Below, in pieces: positions 30,000-40,430 of a stretch of DNA of 64,000 nt. This DNA is from Neocallimastix lanati (nom. inval.) (lineage: Eukaryota; Neocallimastigomycota; Neocallimastigomycetes; Neocallimastigales; Neocallimastigaceae). Position 1 is the stretch's first letter. Each line of letters begins with the position of its first letter. The notes beneath the pieces were generated by a model. It had not been told where the DNA came from. It saw only the letters and a program-made list of their open reading frames with translations, and did no database searches. Both the position numbers and the translations under genes were made by a program. The stretch is from assembly GCA_016946835.1 (NCBI GenBank), contig JACVTC010000012.1:1017501-1081500 (forward strand), given 5' to 3'.

Positions 30000-30004
30000 A
30001 TTAA

Positions 30005-30667
30005 TGTTAAGATAATAACTGAATTTCAATTCAATTTCAATTTCGATAATTCAGTTATTTGAATTTCAATATTAATAAAAAATAATAATATAATAATTAT
30101 TATTATTAAATTAACTTTATTAAAATATTTAGGAATTAGTCTAGGCCAACTAATTACTAAATATTATTAACATATTGAATTTAATATATATTAAATAATG
30201 TAAACACGTGATTGTCATATTAAATTAATTTCTACATATTATATTTTAATTATAAATTATAATATTTAGCAATATTTAATTCTTATATTTTATTTATATT
30301 AAATATTTATATTATTATCTAACTTTATATTATCAATATCAAACTTATATTAATATTATTTACATATTCATATTAATAATTAATATTTTAATAATTAATT
30401 ATTTTATATAAATACATGTTTAAATTCTTTTGATTAATCCTTTGTAGGATTATTGTAATTTAAATTATAGTAATAATTATATAAAATAATAATGTAATAA
30501 AATATTATCAAGATTAAATAAAATTTATATTTTAGATAAAAACTTAATTATAAAATTTACTAATAACAATATGTTTTAAATAAGAATAAAATTTAATTAT
30601 TAATTAATTACTATAATTTGGCATCTTGACCTAATCGTTAAGACCAAATTATCTAAAAACTTTAACA
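30005..30667 (+). repeat. Solo LTR, family F copy 1
   Basis: It starts TGTTAAGATAATAAC, ends AACTTTAACA, and has a perfect 5-bp target duplication ATTAA (30000-30004 and 30668-30672). It has CACGTG, a TATA-like TATAAATA and CTTTGTAGGATTATTGTAA, the counterpart of the E start motif. It is therefore a relative of the E LTR. It ends 66 bp upstream of tRNA-Gly. Confidence 0.85.
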
Positions 30668-30733
30668 ATTAATAAGAAATAGAAATAAATTATAAAAATT
30701 TATATCAATTTCTTACAAAATATTAAGTGTTGA

Positions 30734-30804
30734 GCGTTAATAGTATAGAGGTAGAATATTTGCCTTCCAAGCAAATGGCCCGGGTTCGATTCCCGGTTAA
30801 CGCA
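30734..30804 (+). tRNA. tRNA-Gly(TCC): tRNA-Gly (anticodon TCC)
   Basis: The 71-nt cloverleaf has acceptor stem GCGTTAA/TTAACGC, anticodon stem TTTGC/GCAAA with loop CTTCCAA (anticodon TCC at 30766-30768), and T arm CCGGG-TTCGATT-CCCGG, which is the B box. The discriminator base is A, CCA is not encoded and there is no intron. It decodes GGA glycine codons. The upstream side is occupied by F1 and E2. Confidence 0.96.
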
Positions 30805-30810
30805 TCACGA

Positions 30811-30818
30811 TTTTTTTT
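30811..30818 (+). terminator. RNA polymerase III terminator of tRNA-Gly
   Basis: A run of eight T begins seven bases after the tRNA, the normal Pol III stop signal. Confidence 0.85.
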
Positions 30819-31765
30819 CAGTTTTACTGAAAAGTTACAATATCATAAAAAAAATGAAAAAAAAAATAAAAAAAAAAAAGTTTTTGTTTGTATAATTTAA
30901 TTTAAATTTTTGTTTTTTACTTTTTTTTATCTAGGATTTTTTTAAGCTTTTTTAATATAGTAATTTATTAATTATTTTATTCCCTTCACTCCTTAGTAAA
31001 AATAGATAAATTGATGAATAAAATTAATATAATGAACTTTAAAAAATGAAATAATAATAATAATATAATAATATTGATAGTAATAATATCAATAGTAGTA
31101 GTAATAATAATATAATAATAATAATAAATAAAATTTTATTTTAGGAATTATTGATAATTATAATCATATATACACAATAAAAAAAAAATTATAAAGTATT
31201 TACATATATTAATTTTTAAATAAAAAAATTTTTTTTTTGTTAATAAAAGAATTACTAAAGAATATATCTTTTAATTTTTTTTTTTAACATTGACTATTTT
31301 AATTTTGTTAATTCATTTTTATTTATTATGAATGGATTAATAATACTATAAATTATATATTTTTGATATATATATATATTCATTTAAATTTTTTAAATAT
31401 TATGCTAAATAATAATTTATAAAAACAGTTTTACTTATTTACAAATAATAGTTAAATATATGTATGTTAACTTTTTTTTTTTCTTTTATTTTTTTTCACT
31501 TCCAATAATAAATTCGTTTTTTTATTAAATTTTATAAAATTTATATTTTTGAATTTAAAAATACAAAAAATAATAAAATAAAATAAAAATTAATAAAATT
31601 ATACTTCATATTGAAAACAGTAGAATAATATTTCATGCTTTTATATACAATTTTTTTACTCTATATATCTCTCAATAAGAAGAACCTTTCATAATTATTC
31701 CATTTCCATTACTATTTTATATGACCATTTCCAATATTCCAAATGTTTTTTTTTTTTTAAAAAAA
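30819..31765. other. AT-rich DNA without recognised genes
   Basis: The stretch holds AT simple sequence only, with TAA/AAT microsatellite patches at about 31045-31130. I see no coding frame and no repeat shared with the rest of the window. Confidence 0.55.
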
Positions 31766-32320
31766 AAAAATTACTACAAGTAGGCTTACATATGTTCAGT
31801 ATGGTAAGAACTCTATACAAACAATACGAAATAATCAGCTTTCGTTTAGCAACTATGAATGTCCCGAGGAAAGTAATAGTAATGAAATTGAAAAATATGA
31901 GTCGATTAGGTATGATACAACAGTATATAACTATAGGTGCAATCAGGCTTCCAGTTGTTATTTTTATTATTAAAAAATTCTAACAATTTCTAATTTCAAA
32001 ATGAAACTATTACCGTAATCACAAACAGAATCAGAATCTCAATCACGATCACAATCACAATCACAAAAATCATTCTAATAAAACCATTAACTATGTCCAA
32101 TTCACCAGTCTATTGTGATCCTCAAACAATTACCATTACTGAAAATGAAAGAATTTCCGAAAAGGAAGTGATAACTGCGACTATAAGTGTTAACCTCCAC
32201 TCCAACTAATCCAGAAAATTGTTCCAAAATCTAGGCACAATGTGAAGAAGAGGGCTACCATAAACCAAAATGTCTCTTTGTTAATGAATATTGTTCACAA
32301 TAATTTTTCATTTCATAGTT
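31766..32320 (+). pseudogene. Decayed coding segment, possibly a secreted Cys-containing protein
   Basis: Base composition rises and protein-like pieces appear in shifting frames: SIQTIRNNQLSFSNYECPEE and YRCNQASSCYFYY to 31980, then ETITVITNRIRISITITIT and VYCDPQTITITENERISEKE, then EEEGYHKPKCLFVNEYCSQ, ending in TAA. Threonine-rich ITIT/TVT runs beside Cys pairs recall spacers of secreted fungal proteins, but this is only a resemblance. Frame changes and a TAG mean it is not functional. This is the best candidate for a host gene remnant in the window. Confidence 0.35.
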
Positions 32321-32626
32321 TATTGAATCAATAAATAAAAAAGTAATAATTATAATAATGATAAAATTTAATAATAATAATAATAACTATAAATGATTTA
32401 TTAATTGAAAAATAGAATTTTTAAATACTTTTAAATAATAAATATTTAAAAAAAATATATTTTTTAAGAAGGATTTTTATATAACTATATGTTAAAATAA
32501 CTTTTTTTTCTTTTTTTTTTTTACTTGAATATTTATAAATATCTCTTTTACTAAAAATATATATTAATATTTATTAAATATTTAAATATTTTTATTATTA
32601 GCTATTTAGTTATAAAGCGTTACTAT

Positions 32627-33184
32627 TGTAAAAGGTAAGTTTATTATTAACTAAAATAACGAATAACAATTAAATTTAAAGGCTAAGATAACTTAACACC
32701 TCTCTATTCGAGTTGTTAATAATAAACACTAAATTAATTAAATTTTATAATTATTATTTTCTATTACACTAGAATATAGCGCAGCACTTTATAACTCTAT
32801 TTGTTACCAGTTACTCGGCTTACACTTAGTAATATGTCTTTATTTAATAATTATATTTTATTTATTAATATTAATATTTATAATAACAATTTACGTTTAT
32901 AGTAACGCTAGTGCGTTACAGTTACAAATTCAATTATTATTTATACGTGTCAATAATATTATGATTGGTAAATAATTTAATTTAACTTAGTTTACTAATC
33001 ACTAAATAAAATATATTTAACTAAGTATTTAACTATATAATTAATTATAAAATAATAAAATTTAATGTACGAAATTAACAAAAGATTTTATTTGATTAGC
33101 CGAAATTGCTAGCTGTTTAGAGATACGTTACGTAACCAAAGAACTATCATTGGATAGGCTTGAAGTTACCATGTATCTGTTACA
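32627..33184 (-). repeat. LTR-like repeat K, copy 1
   Basis: The 558-bp unit is the inverse of K2 (41646-42204). In the K2 orientation it runs TGTAACAG to TTTTACA, so it has LTR-like TG/CA ends, but no target duplication is visible. It contains the palindrome GTAACGC-TAGT-GCGTTAC at 32902-32919. Confidence 0.65.
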
Positions 33185-33604
33185 GGTCTTTTTGATACAA
33201 GACCAAATGAAAAATTTAAAATTTAAAATTATATAAGAAAATTTAATTAATAACAAAATTGTAAAAATAAATTGTAAAAATAGAAATAAATTAAACTAAA
33301 TATAGTTAAATGAAAATTGTAATGTAAGATGTATTTTAAATATGTAGTAAATAAAGAAAATTAATAAAGTAGTTTTTGTCAAATATAAAAATATTTAAAA
33401 GTTGATCAAAATCGGAATCTAGTGAAATGGAGATTCCGAATGTGTGAGATTTAACATTTAAAATAAAAATAATTGAAATTAATAATTTTTAATAAATATA
33501 AATTTACTTAAGAATTTAAATATTTAAGAGAATAATTATTATTAATAATATTAATTAAATTACAATTAAATTCCGGAAATTCGTGCTATCTGTGCCACTT
33601 TTTG
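33185..33604. other. AT-rich DNA between K1 and the C LTR
   Basis: No gene is seen. 'acaagaccaaatgaaaaat' near 33200 has an inverted counterpart near 42550-42580, so the K inverted pair extends a little beyond the K units. Confidence 0.45.
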
Positions 33605-34472
33605 TGTAATAATTCTATTAAGAACTAACTCAAAATAGAATTATTAACTACAACTTAACGACTAATTCATTAAGTTGAGAAAATAAAATAAAATAAATTT
33701 TTTTTTTTTACCTTTAGAGTTTATTATAAAATTAATTATAATAATAACACGAGAAGTAAAAGAAGAATTGTTTGTATAAATTTGATTTTAAATATATGTT
33801 TTTTGAATAAAATATTTTTATTAATTTATTAAAGTTAAAAATATAAAATTGTTATTGCTATAACTATGTTTTTTATAATAATAACTCTTGATTTCTCAAA
33901 GAGAACTCAAGAGCCTTATTTATATTTTTTTATGAAAATAAGGTTAAATAAGAAAGGGTTTTCTAATCTTAACAAATCTCTTATCTAGGAAAAGATTAGA
34001 TAGAAAAACCTAGATAAGTTTTCGATCGATATTCTATCCATATCGATCATCGCATTAATTAAGTAAAACCGATTACTTCTAAAAAGTAATTGGAAAAAAT
34101 CTTAATTAACCGATTTTCCAATCTAATCTAATGATAGAAATAAAAGAATAAAATAATAAAAGATATTTCGATCATATAATTTATCCTTATATTAAAAATA
34201 TAAAATTAAATAGTTAATAAAATACAGAATACATTATAAAATACAGAATACAATACAATACAGAATACATTAGTTACAGTAGAGAAATTAATATATTGTA
34301 AATATATCATTTAAAATTAATTAAATAAATTTTGTTAAATTAAAGAATATTTAAAATTAAATTAAATAAATTTAATGAATAAATATTATATGTAATTAAA
34401 TAAAGTTATAGTTATAATAACTTAATTAAAAAAATATAATTATTTGTTAGCAAATAATTATAGATTCTTACA
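33605..34472 (-). repeat. LTR, family C copy 1
   Basis: It starts TGTAATAATTC and ends GATTCTTACA on the plus strand. On the minus strand it has TATAAATAAGGCTCTTGAG followed by the start-like AAGAGTTATTATT. No target duplication is seen (TTTTG and AACAA). The element H insertion begins six bases after it. Confidence 0.8.
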
Positions 34473-34478
34473 AACAAT

Positions 34479-35154
34479 TGATAAATAACAAAATTATAAA
34501 AATAGTTTCTAATATCTAATTATACAATAAACTAATCTTATATATATAAAATAATTAATTATAATTAAAATTACTTTAGAAAACAAAATAAAATTAATTA
34601 ATCAACAACAAAATTAAATGAAAATATTATCTTATTCAAACAAACTCCGACATGAAATTAACTAAATAATAATTAACTGAATATTTTTTTTTAAAAAAAA
34701 AAAAAAAATTTAAGATTTAATAATATGTATTAATTAAAATGATAAATAAACAATTATTATTATCTTAATTAATTCTTTAAGTTTAATAAAATTAATATTA
34801 TTTATTTGTTTTATTTTACTTTAAATAATTATTTTAAAATTGTAAATAGCTTAAGTTTAAGGAAAAATATAAATACCTTTAATATTTTTCTTATTTTTCT
34901 TTATTATTATTATATATGAAATTAATATTTAATAACTTGTAATTTTAATTTTATATTTTTAATAATCAAAATTTAATAAATTTATAAATAAAAATTAAAT
35001 AATAAATATTAGAAAAAGAGCGTTTTCTAATAAAACTTTTGTGTTTATTTTATAAAACATATTAATTATTATTTTTTTTTTATTTTACTTTGATAAAGAA
35101 AATAATCACTTTTTGACTCTAAATCAAAATTAAGATTACTTTCAATATTTATCA
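34479..35154 (+). repeat. 5' LTR of element H
   Basis: TGATAAATAAC to AATATTTATCA, matching the 3' LTR with a handful of changes, mostly in A/T runs. Confidence 0.92.
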
Positions 35155-35156
35155 AT

Positions 35157-35172
35157 TGGCCCTTCGAACCGG
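35157..35172 (+). promoter_or_regulatory. Candidate primer-binding site of element H
   Basis: TGGCCCTTCGAACCGG starts two bases after the LTR, as the TGG does in element A. It contains the complement of the tRNA T-loop consensus GGTTCGAA, but the spacing to TGG does not fit an ordinary tRNA 3' end, so the primer is unassigned. Confidence 0.4.
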
Positions 35173-35730
35173 AGAAGAAAAAAAAAAAGAAGCAGTAAAT
35201 ATATATACAGTTACAAAATTATTGAGCTGTTTTATTAGTTGATTATAATCGACAAGATAACTTAGTCTTATCTTTTGGTATAATCGATTAGTAAAATAAT
35301 TAAAGTACTATATAGTAAGTTAGTAAGAGTGCAGCTTCGTCCCACATCGTGGGGGAGTGGAGCATTAAAAAATAAGTAAATATTATACCAGCGTTATTAG
35401 ACAATACTAATAACTTAATATTTATGACGGTTAGTTAGTGGAGGTCGAAAGACACGGTGACAAAACTGTCGGGTACTCTGAAGGTACTATATTAGTATAA
35501 TCAATATTAATTTATCATTTAATACTGCTATAAGTAACTTTCCTTGTTAAAATAATAATACTAAATACTTTAAGTACTATTAACTACTACTAATACAAAA
35601 AAAAAAAGAAGAAGAAAAAAAATAATATATATATATATATTTTTTTTTACACTTTTAAGACTTAAATATTATAATTAATAAATTACTAAAACAATTATAA
35701 TAAATTTTTATAAATTATATAAATTTTCAA
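35173..35730 (+). other. Leader of element H
   Basis: This is non-coding. A less AT-rich piece at 35325-35480 includes 'cccacatcgtgggg', a short hairpin with CCCAC/GTGGG arms that could take part in RNA structure or packaging. That role is inference only. Confidence 0.45.
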
Positions 35731-36642
35731 ATGGATAGTGCAAAGTCCATTACATTTAGTAGACTGCCTGTGTTAGGTCATCCAAAAACTGAATTTAATG
35801 ATTGGAAGTTCTCTTTCGAACACTGGTGCAAAATAAATAAAGTACCAGAAGAAGAAAAAGTAGAATATCTTACGTCAATAACGGAAGGCACCGCTAGAAC
35901 CATAGTAGTAAACTGCCTAAATAAAGAAATTCCTGAAGATTATGATGCCATTCTGCAAACATTAAAGAATCATTACAAGAAGTCATTACCTTAAATTCGA
36001 GATTATTAGAATTATCAACCCTTACAATATAAAAGGGAGAAAGTATATCAGAATTCAATATAAAATTTGAAAGTATTATCTCACAGATAAATATCAAAAT
36101 GTCTGATGAAATAATAATCTCATATTATATAAATGCCTTTAGAAATTTACCTAGAACTTATGAAGCTCTCTTAGAAAAAGAACCACAAAAATTGGATGAG
36201 GCAATGAAGCTAACAGTAAAAAAAAGAAAAGATATATAGCCTCATAGAAGAAAATAAACCTAAGACCAAAAGTCAAACTTTGAACATAAAAAGAACTACT
36301 AATGAAAGTCTTGTTCAGAAAGCAAATAGTGGAAATTTATATATAGGAAATTATAACAATTATTATTAGTTAAATCCAAATAATAATCTAAATACGTACC
36401 ATAATAGATTGAATACAGATAAAGAACAAACAAATAAGTATAGTGAACAAACTAACCTTAATAAAAATGTTGAGTATAGAAGGAATTCTTTAAAATATTC
36501 AAAACAAAATAATGATGAAATACAAGAAATTACTAAGAAGTTAGCTGACTTGAAAATAAATTTATGCATAGGCTGTCAACGGATTGGTCATACAATTGAA
36601 GACTGCCCAGAAATTGAAAATGAAGAAGATCATTTAAACTAA
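35731..36642 (+). pseudogene. gag: Gag of element H, multiply broken
   Basis: The first 87 residues (MDSAKSITFSRLPVLGHPKT) match the A Gag. The frame is lost at about 35985, and further stops occur (ATA TAA near 36028, a break near 36235, TAG near 36368). Pieces such as YYINAFRNLPRTYEALLE are still readable. The last ORF (36409-36642) holds a perfect CX2CX4HX4C zinc knuckle, LCIGCQRIGHTIEDC, and ends TTA AAC TAA. Confidence 0.85.
36633..36639 (+). promoter_or_regulatory. -1 frameshift slippery heptamer, T TTA AAC
   Basis: It is in the gag frame directly before TAA. The -1 frame is open through the gag end and onward for the whole protease-RT ORF, so this copy shows the arrangement most clearly. 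Confidence 0.78.
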
Positions 36643-36653
36643 CGTGCGGGAGT

Positions 36654-38306
36654 ATGCAATCTCCCATGATAAACAAAATTGCAGACCCACAACAATCCCA
36701 ATATATGATTAATGTAGCACAGAAAAAGAAAAATATAACAAAATTATTAGATAAAAATAAGATCTTTCCTAATAATAAAAGTATCATTAAACCTTTAATT
36801 CTAAATCAACCCAACATTAAAAATGTAAAAAAGCAAAAGAAAATTATTAGAAACACTAGAAGAAGAAATTCAGAAGCTGAAAATGAGAATCAACCAAAAA
36901 ACAATACAAGAACAAAAGAAGAAAATGTCATAGAAGAACCAAATAATAGCATTAAAATTTCAACAAGCAAGGAAAATGAAAACAAGATTAACAATGAAAG
37001 TAATGAACAAAGTAAAAATAATGAAATGACAGTTGATGGAGAAAGTAAAGTGAATATTAATAAGTCTACAGAAAAACCTATATCGTCTACAAAAAAGAAG
37101 ATGACTGAGATACAAATGTTAGATCCTGAGGATAAATTTAGTATAGTAAAAGAAGCTAATAATTTGTTTCCTAAAATAAGTCTCTCTCAATTACTTTCAG
37201 CAAGCCCCTCTTTAAGAAAAGAATTAGAACATAGATGTAAATCAAGGGTTAACAAGATTTTATGTTCCCTCTCGAACATTAATATTCCATTAATAATTGG
37301 TGAAATAGAAGGTAAACCTCTTAAAATATTGTACGATACAGGAGCAAATGTAAATATTATCACCACAGAAGGATTAAACAAACTTGTAAATAAAGAAATT
37401 GAAGAAGATAAAAACGAACAAAATATAACTTTTGCTAATGGAACTACAGTACCAACAAAATTCTTCGTTACCTTAAAAATTAATATTAACAACTCCTGCA
37501 CAGTGAGAGAAAAATTTTTCATCATAAACCAGAATAATCCTTACTTTGATATTATATTTGGGAGAAGTATCCAGAAAAAGTATAGACTACTGATAGATCC
37601 CGATGACGATCACATATATCAAAAGACAAAAAAAGGTCTTAAGAAGATTACAAATATCATCATTGATACAGAAAAAAATAACACACCATTAATGAATACC
37701 ATATTCATCTTTAAAGAAGAAAAACAAGAATTTGATAATACCTTAGAAGAAATTCTTAATTCAGTTCCTAAAGGAGTCAAATCTAAATTCCAAGAATTAA
37801 TAAACCAATATAAAGATTGCATGGCAACTTCAATGACACAATTATCTACTGCAAATCTGGAACCACATGCAATTATAACAATAACTAATAAGCCTATAAA
37901 ATTGAAACCTTATAAACTATCCAAAGAACACTCAGATATTTTGAAAAATGAAATAATTTCTCTATTAGAAAAAGGCTTGATAACTCCTTCTCATTCGCCG
38001 TGGTCATTTCCCGTTCTTCTAGTTCAAAAAAAGAATGGAAAATGGCGCATGTGCATTGACTATAGGAAACTAAATGAAATCACAATAAAAGATTCATATG
38101 CGCTACCATTCATAGATGAATTAATATCTTCTGTTAAAGGAGCCAAAATATTTTCAACACTTGATCTATATTCTGGATACCACCAAATACCAATGAAACC
38201 TGAAGATATAGAAAAAACTTCGTTCACTACTAAGTTCGGAAATTATAACTTCAAAGTAATGCCATTTGGATTAACAAATGCCCTGCAACATTCCAACGTG
38301 AAATGA
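36654..38306 (+). CDS. pol: Protease and RT N-part of element H
   Basis: The ORF joins a Lys-rich N-terminus, the retropepsin (LYDTGANVNIITTEG, FGRSIQKKYRLLIDPDDD) and the RT palm (KKNGKWRMCIDYRKLN, motif A STLDLYSGYHQIP, VMPFGLTNA). A missing base near 38281 breaks the frame in the NAPATF box. The frame is open upstream of the first Met back into gag, as -1 frameshifting requires. Confidence 0.9.
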   Translation: MQSPMINKIADPQQSQYMINVAQKKKNITKLLDKNKIFPNNKSIIKPLILNQPNIKNVKKQKKIIRNTRRRNSEAENENQPKNNTRTKEENVIEEPNNSIKISTSKENENKINNESNEQSKNNEMTVDGESKVNINKSTEKPISSTKKKMTEIQMLDPEDKFSIVKEANNLFPKISLSQLLSASPSLRKELEHRCKSRVNKILCSLSNINIPLIIGEIEGKPLKILYDTGANVNIITTEGLNKLVNKEIEEDKNEQNITFANGTTVPTKFFVTLKININNSCTVREKFFIINQNNPYFDIIFGRSIQKKYRLLIDPDDDHIYQKTKKGLKKITNIIIDTEKNNTPLMNTIFIFKEEKQEFDNTLEEILNSVPKGVKSKFQELINQYKDCMATSMTQLSTANLEPHAIITITNKPIKLKPYKLSKEHSDILKNEIISLLEKGLITPSHSPWSFPVLLVQKKNGKWRMCIDYRKLNEITIKDSYALPFIDELISSVKGAKIFSTLDLYSGYHQIPMKPEDIEKTSFTTKFGNYNFKVMPFGLTNALQHSNVK

Positions 38307-38692
38307 ATAGGATTTTGTTACCCTTAATTGGTAATTGTCTCTTTGTATATATCGATGATATTGTAGTTTATTCTAAATCATCAGAAGAGCATCTTAAACA
38401 TTTACAACAAGTATTTGAAATATTTTCAAAATATAATTTATCTCTAAACCTTCAGAAATGCAAATTCTTCCAAGAACAAGTTGAGGTACTAAGTCACGTA
38501 CTATCTTCTACTGGTTTGAAAACTATGCCTTCAAAAGTACAAACTATTGGGTTATGGGATACTCCAAAAGACGTAAATGATTTAAGATCTTTCTTAGGAT
38601 TAGCTAGTTATTATAGAAAATTCATCCAAAACTTCTCAATGATAGCGGATCCACTCTTTCAATTACTTAAGAAAAATCAAGAATATAACTGA
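38303..38692 (+). CDS. pol: RT C-part of element H
   Basis: MNRILLPLIGNCLFVYIDDIVVYSKS carries the catalytic YIDD, followed by the thumb/connection region (LRSFLGLASYYRKFIQNFS). It ends in TGA at 38690-38692, where a Trp is expected. A second stop, TAG, follows near 38730 in the same frame. Confidence 0.87.
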   Translation: MNRILLPLIGNCLFVYIDDIVVYSKSSEEHLKHLQQVFEIFSKYNLSLNLQKCKFFQEQVEVLSHVLSSTGLKTMPSKVQTIGLWDTPKDVNDLRSFLGLASYYRKFIQNFSMIADPLFQLLKKNQEYN

Positions 38693-39949
38693 TCAAATGA
38701 ATGTAATGAAGCTTTTGAAGAAATAAGATAGTACCTACTTTCTGATCCAATATTAATCTATCCTAATTTCGAGAAAGAATTCCTTATTAGAACAGACGCT
38801 TCACTCAAAGAAATTGGAGGTGTTCTCTTTCAGATGGAGGAAGATAAATTGGAACACCCAATTTGTTGTATAAGTAGAACATTAACACCAGCTGAGAAAA
38901 ACTATTCAATTACTGATCTAGAAGCTCTCGCAATAATCTATAGTATAAAGAAACTAAGACATTTCCTTATAAGTAGTAAATTTCCAATTAAAATTATAAC
39001 TGATCATAAACCTCTTTTAGGTTTCTTTAGTAAAAATATCCCTACAAGTAGTAGACACTTCAGATGGATAGAAGAATTCAATAAATATAAAATTAAATTA
39101 ATTTATGAAAAAGGAAAGAATAATGTATTTGCAGATGCACTATCAAGATTACCATCCAAAGATACTGAAAATATTCATCAATGCATTAATGCTATACTCG
39201 CTGATTTTAATCCAAAAGATTTAGATCTCCCTGAAGGAATAATTAAATACTTTACGAAGAATTATCAAGTAGTTGATAACACACTCTATTATAAAAAAGA
39301 TGACTTATACCTGAAGGTAATTTATAAAGATGAAGATAAGAAACATATAATAGAAAGAGCACATTCCGTAGGTCACGAAGGTGCAGACAAAACAACAAAT
39401 AGAATAATGAAGTCTTATTACTGGCCTGGAATATGGAATGATGTAAGAATGCGGGTTAAATCCTGCAGAAAATGCCAACTCTGCCGACCAAAGCCACTAC
39501 CTAAAAATACGGAAGATCATATAACACCAACTGAACAACCATTCACAAGAGTAGAGCTAGACATAATAGGTCCTCTACCAACAACTAAACAAGGTAATTC
39601 TTATATTATAACATTGGTTGACTACTTCACCCATTGGGTAGAAGCCAAAGCAGTACCTAATCAAACTTCCAAAGAAGTAATAAAATTCCTAACTGAAGTT
39701 ATTGTAAGGCATGGACCCCCAAAAATAATTGTAACGGATAACGGAGGCTCGTTTACAGCTGATGCAACTAAGATGATGATTGACCAATATGGATCATGGG
39801 TGCATTTCGTTTCTCCTCATCATCCAGAATCCAACGGAATGATAGAAAACAGAAACAGAGAAGTTGGAAAAATCTTAAGATTACTAGTAGAAAATGAAAC
39901 AGAATGGGACGAGTATCTTCCTTCAGCGTTATGCGTTATGGGCTCTTAG
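38693..39949 (+). CDS. pol: RNase H and integrase core of element H
   Basis: It is in frame with the preceding RT piece after two nonsense codons and is uninterrupted from 38834. RNase H has LIRTDASLKEIGG, TDLEALAIIY and ITDHKPLLG. Integrase has HSVGHEGADKTT, CRKCQLCRPKP, ELDIIGPL, VTDNGGSF and ESNGMIENRNREVGK, so the DDE triad is complete. A 7-bp tandem duplication GCGTTAT near 39925 shifts the frame at the end. Confidence 0.88.
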
Positions 39950-40418
39950 AATAACAAAGAACTCTAAAACAAAATTTAGTAGCTTCGAATTATTATATGG
40001 AAGAAGAGATACTTGGCCTCTTGAAATAATGTTTCCAGACATTTATAAAGACCCAAATGAATCTGAAGAAGAGTACATATTTTGAAGATTTTTAAGACAC
40101 TAAAACTGGGTAAAGCAAGCAACTGAATATTCTGATCATGCCAACCAATATTGGGAACACCGTATCGGATTAGCCAAAGCTCTAAGAAAAACATATAAAC
40201 CCGGAGATTATGTTATGATTAGATTAATAGAAAGAAGTAAGCTAAACCCATATTTTTACGGACCTTACAAAGTAGTCAAAAAGCAAAAGTTTAATACTTT
40301 AGTATTAGAAGATCCTGCTACTGGAAAACTTTTAGATAGAAATGTTCATATTAAAAATGTTTATCCATATGTATTACCTGAACAAACTTTAACTTCAAGG
40401 GACGAAGTTAATACTTAA
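39894..40418 (+). pseudogene. pol: Integrase C-part of element H
   Basis: LWALRITKNSKTKFSSFELLYGRRD leads to a GPY/F-type end (NPYFYGPYKVVKK, NVHIKNVYPYV). Two in-frame stops (TGA 40084 and TAA about 40102) interrupt it. It aligns throughout with the A integrase C-part. Confidence 0.83.
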
Positions 40419-40430
40419 GAAGGGGGAAAT
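40417..40430 (+). promoter_or_regulatory. Polypurine tract of element H
   Basis: AAGAAGGGGGAAAT sits directly before the 3' LTR and is a classic plus-strand primer tract. Confidence 0.75.

Noticed and set aside
35157-35172. Assigning the element H primer site to a specific tRNA because it contains the T-loop complement
   Set aside because: The distance from TGG to the T-loop complement is too short for an ordinary tRNA 3' end, so no assignment is safe.
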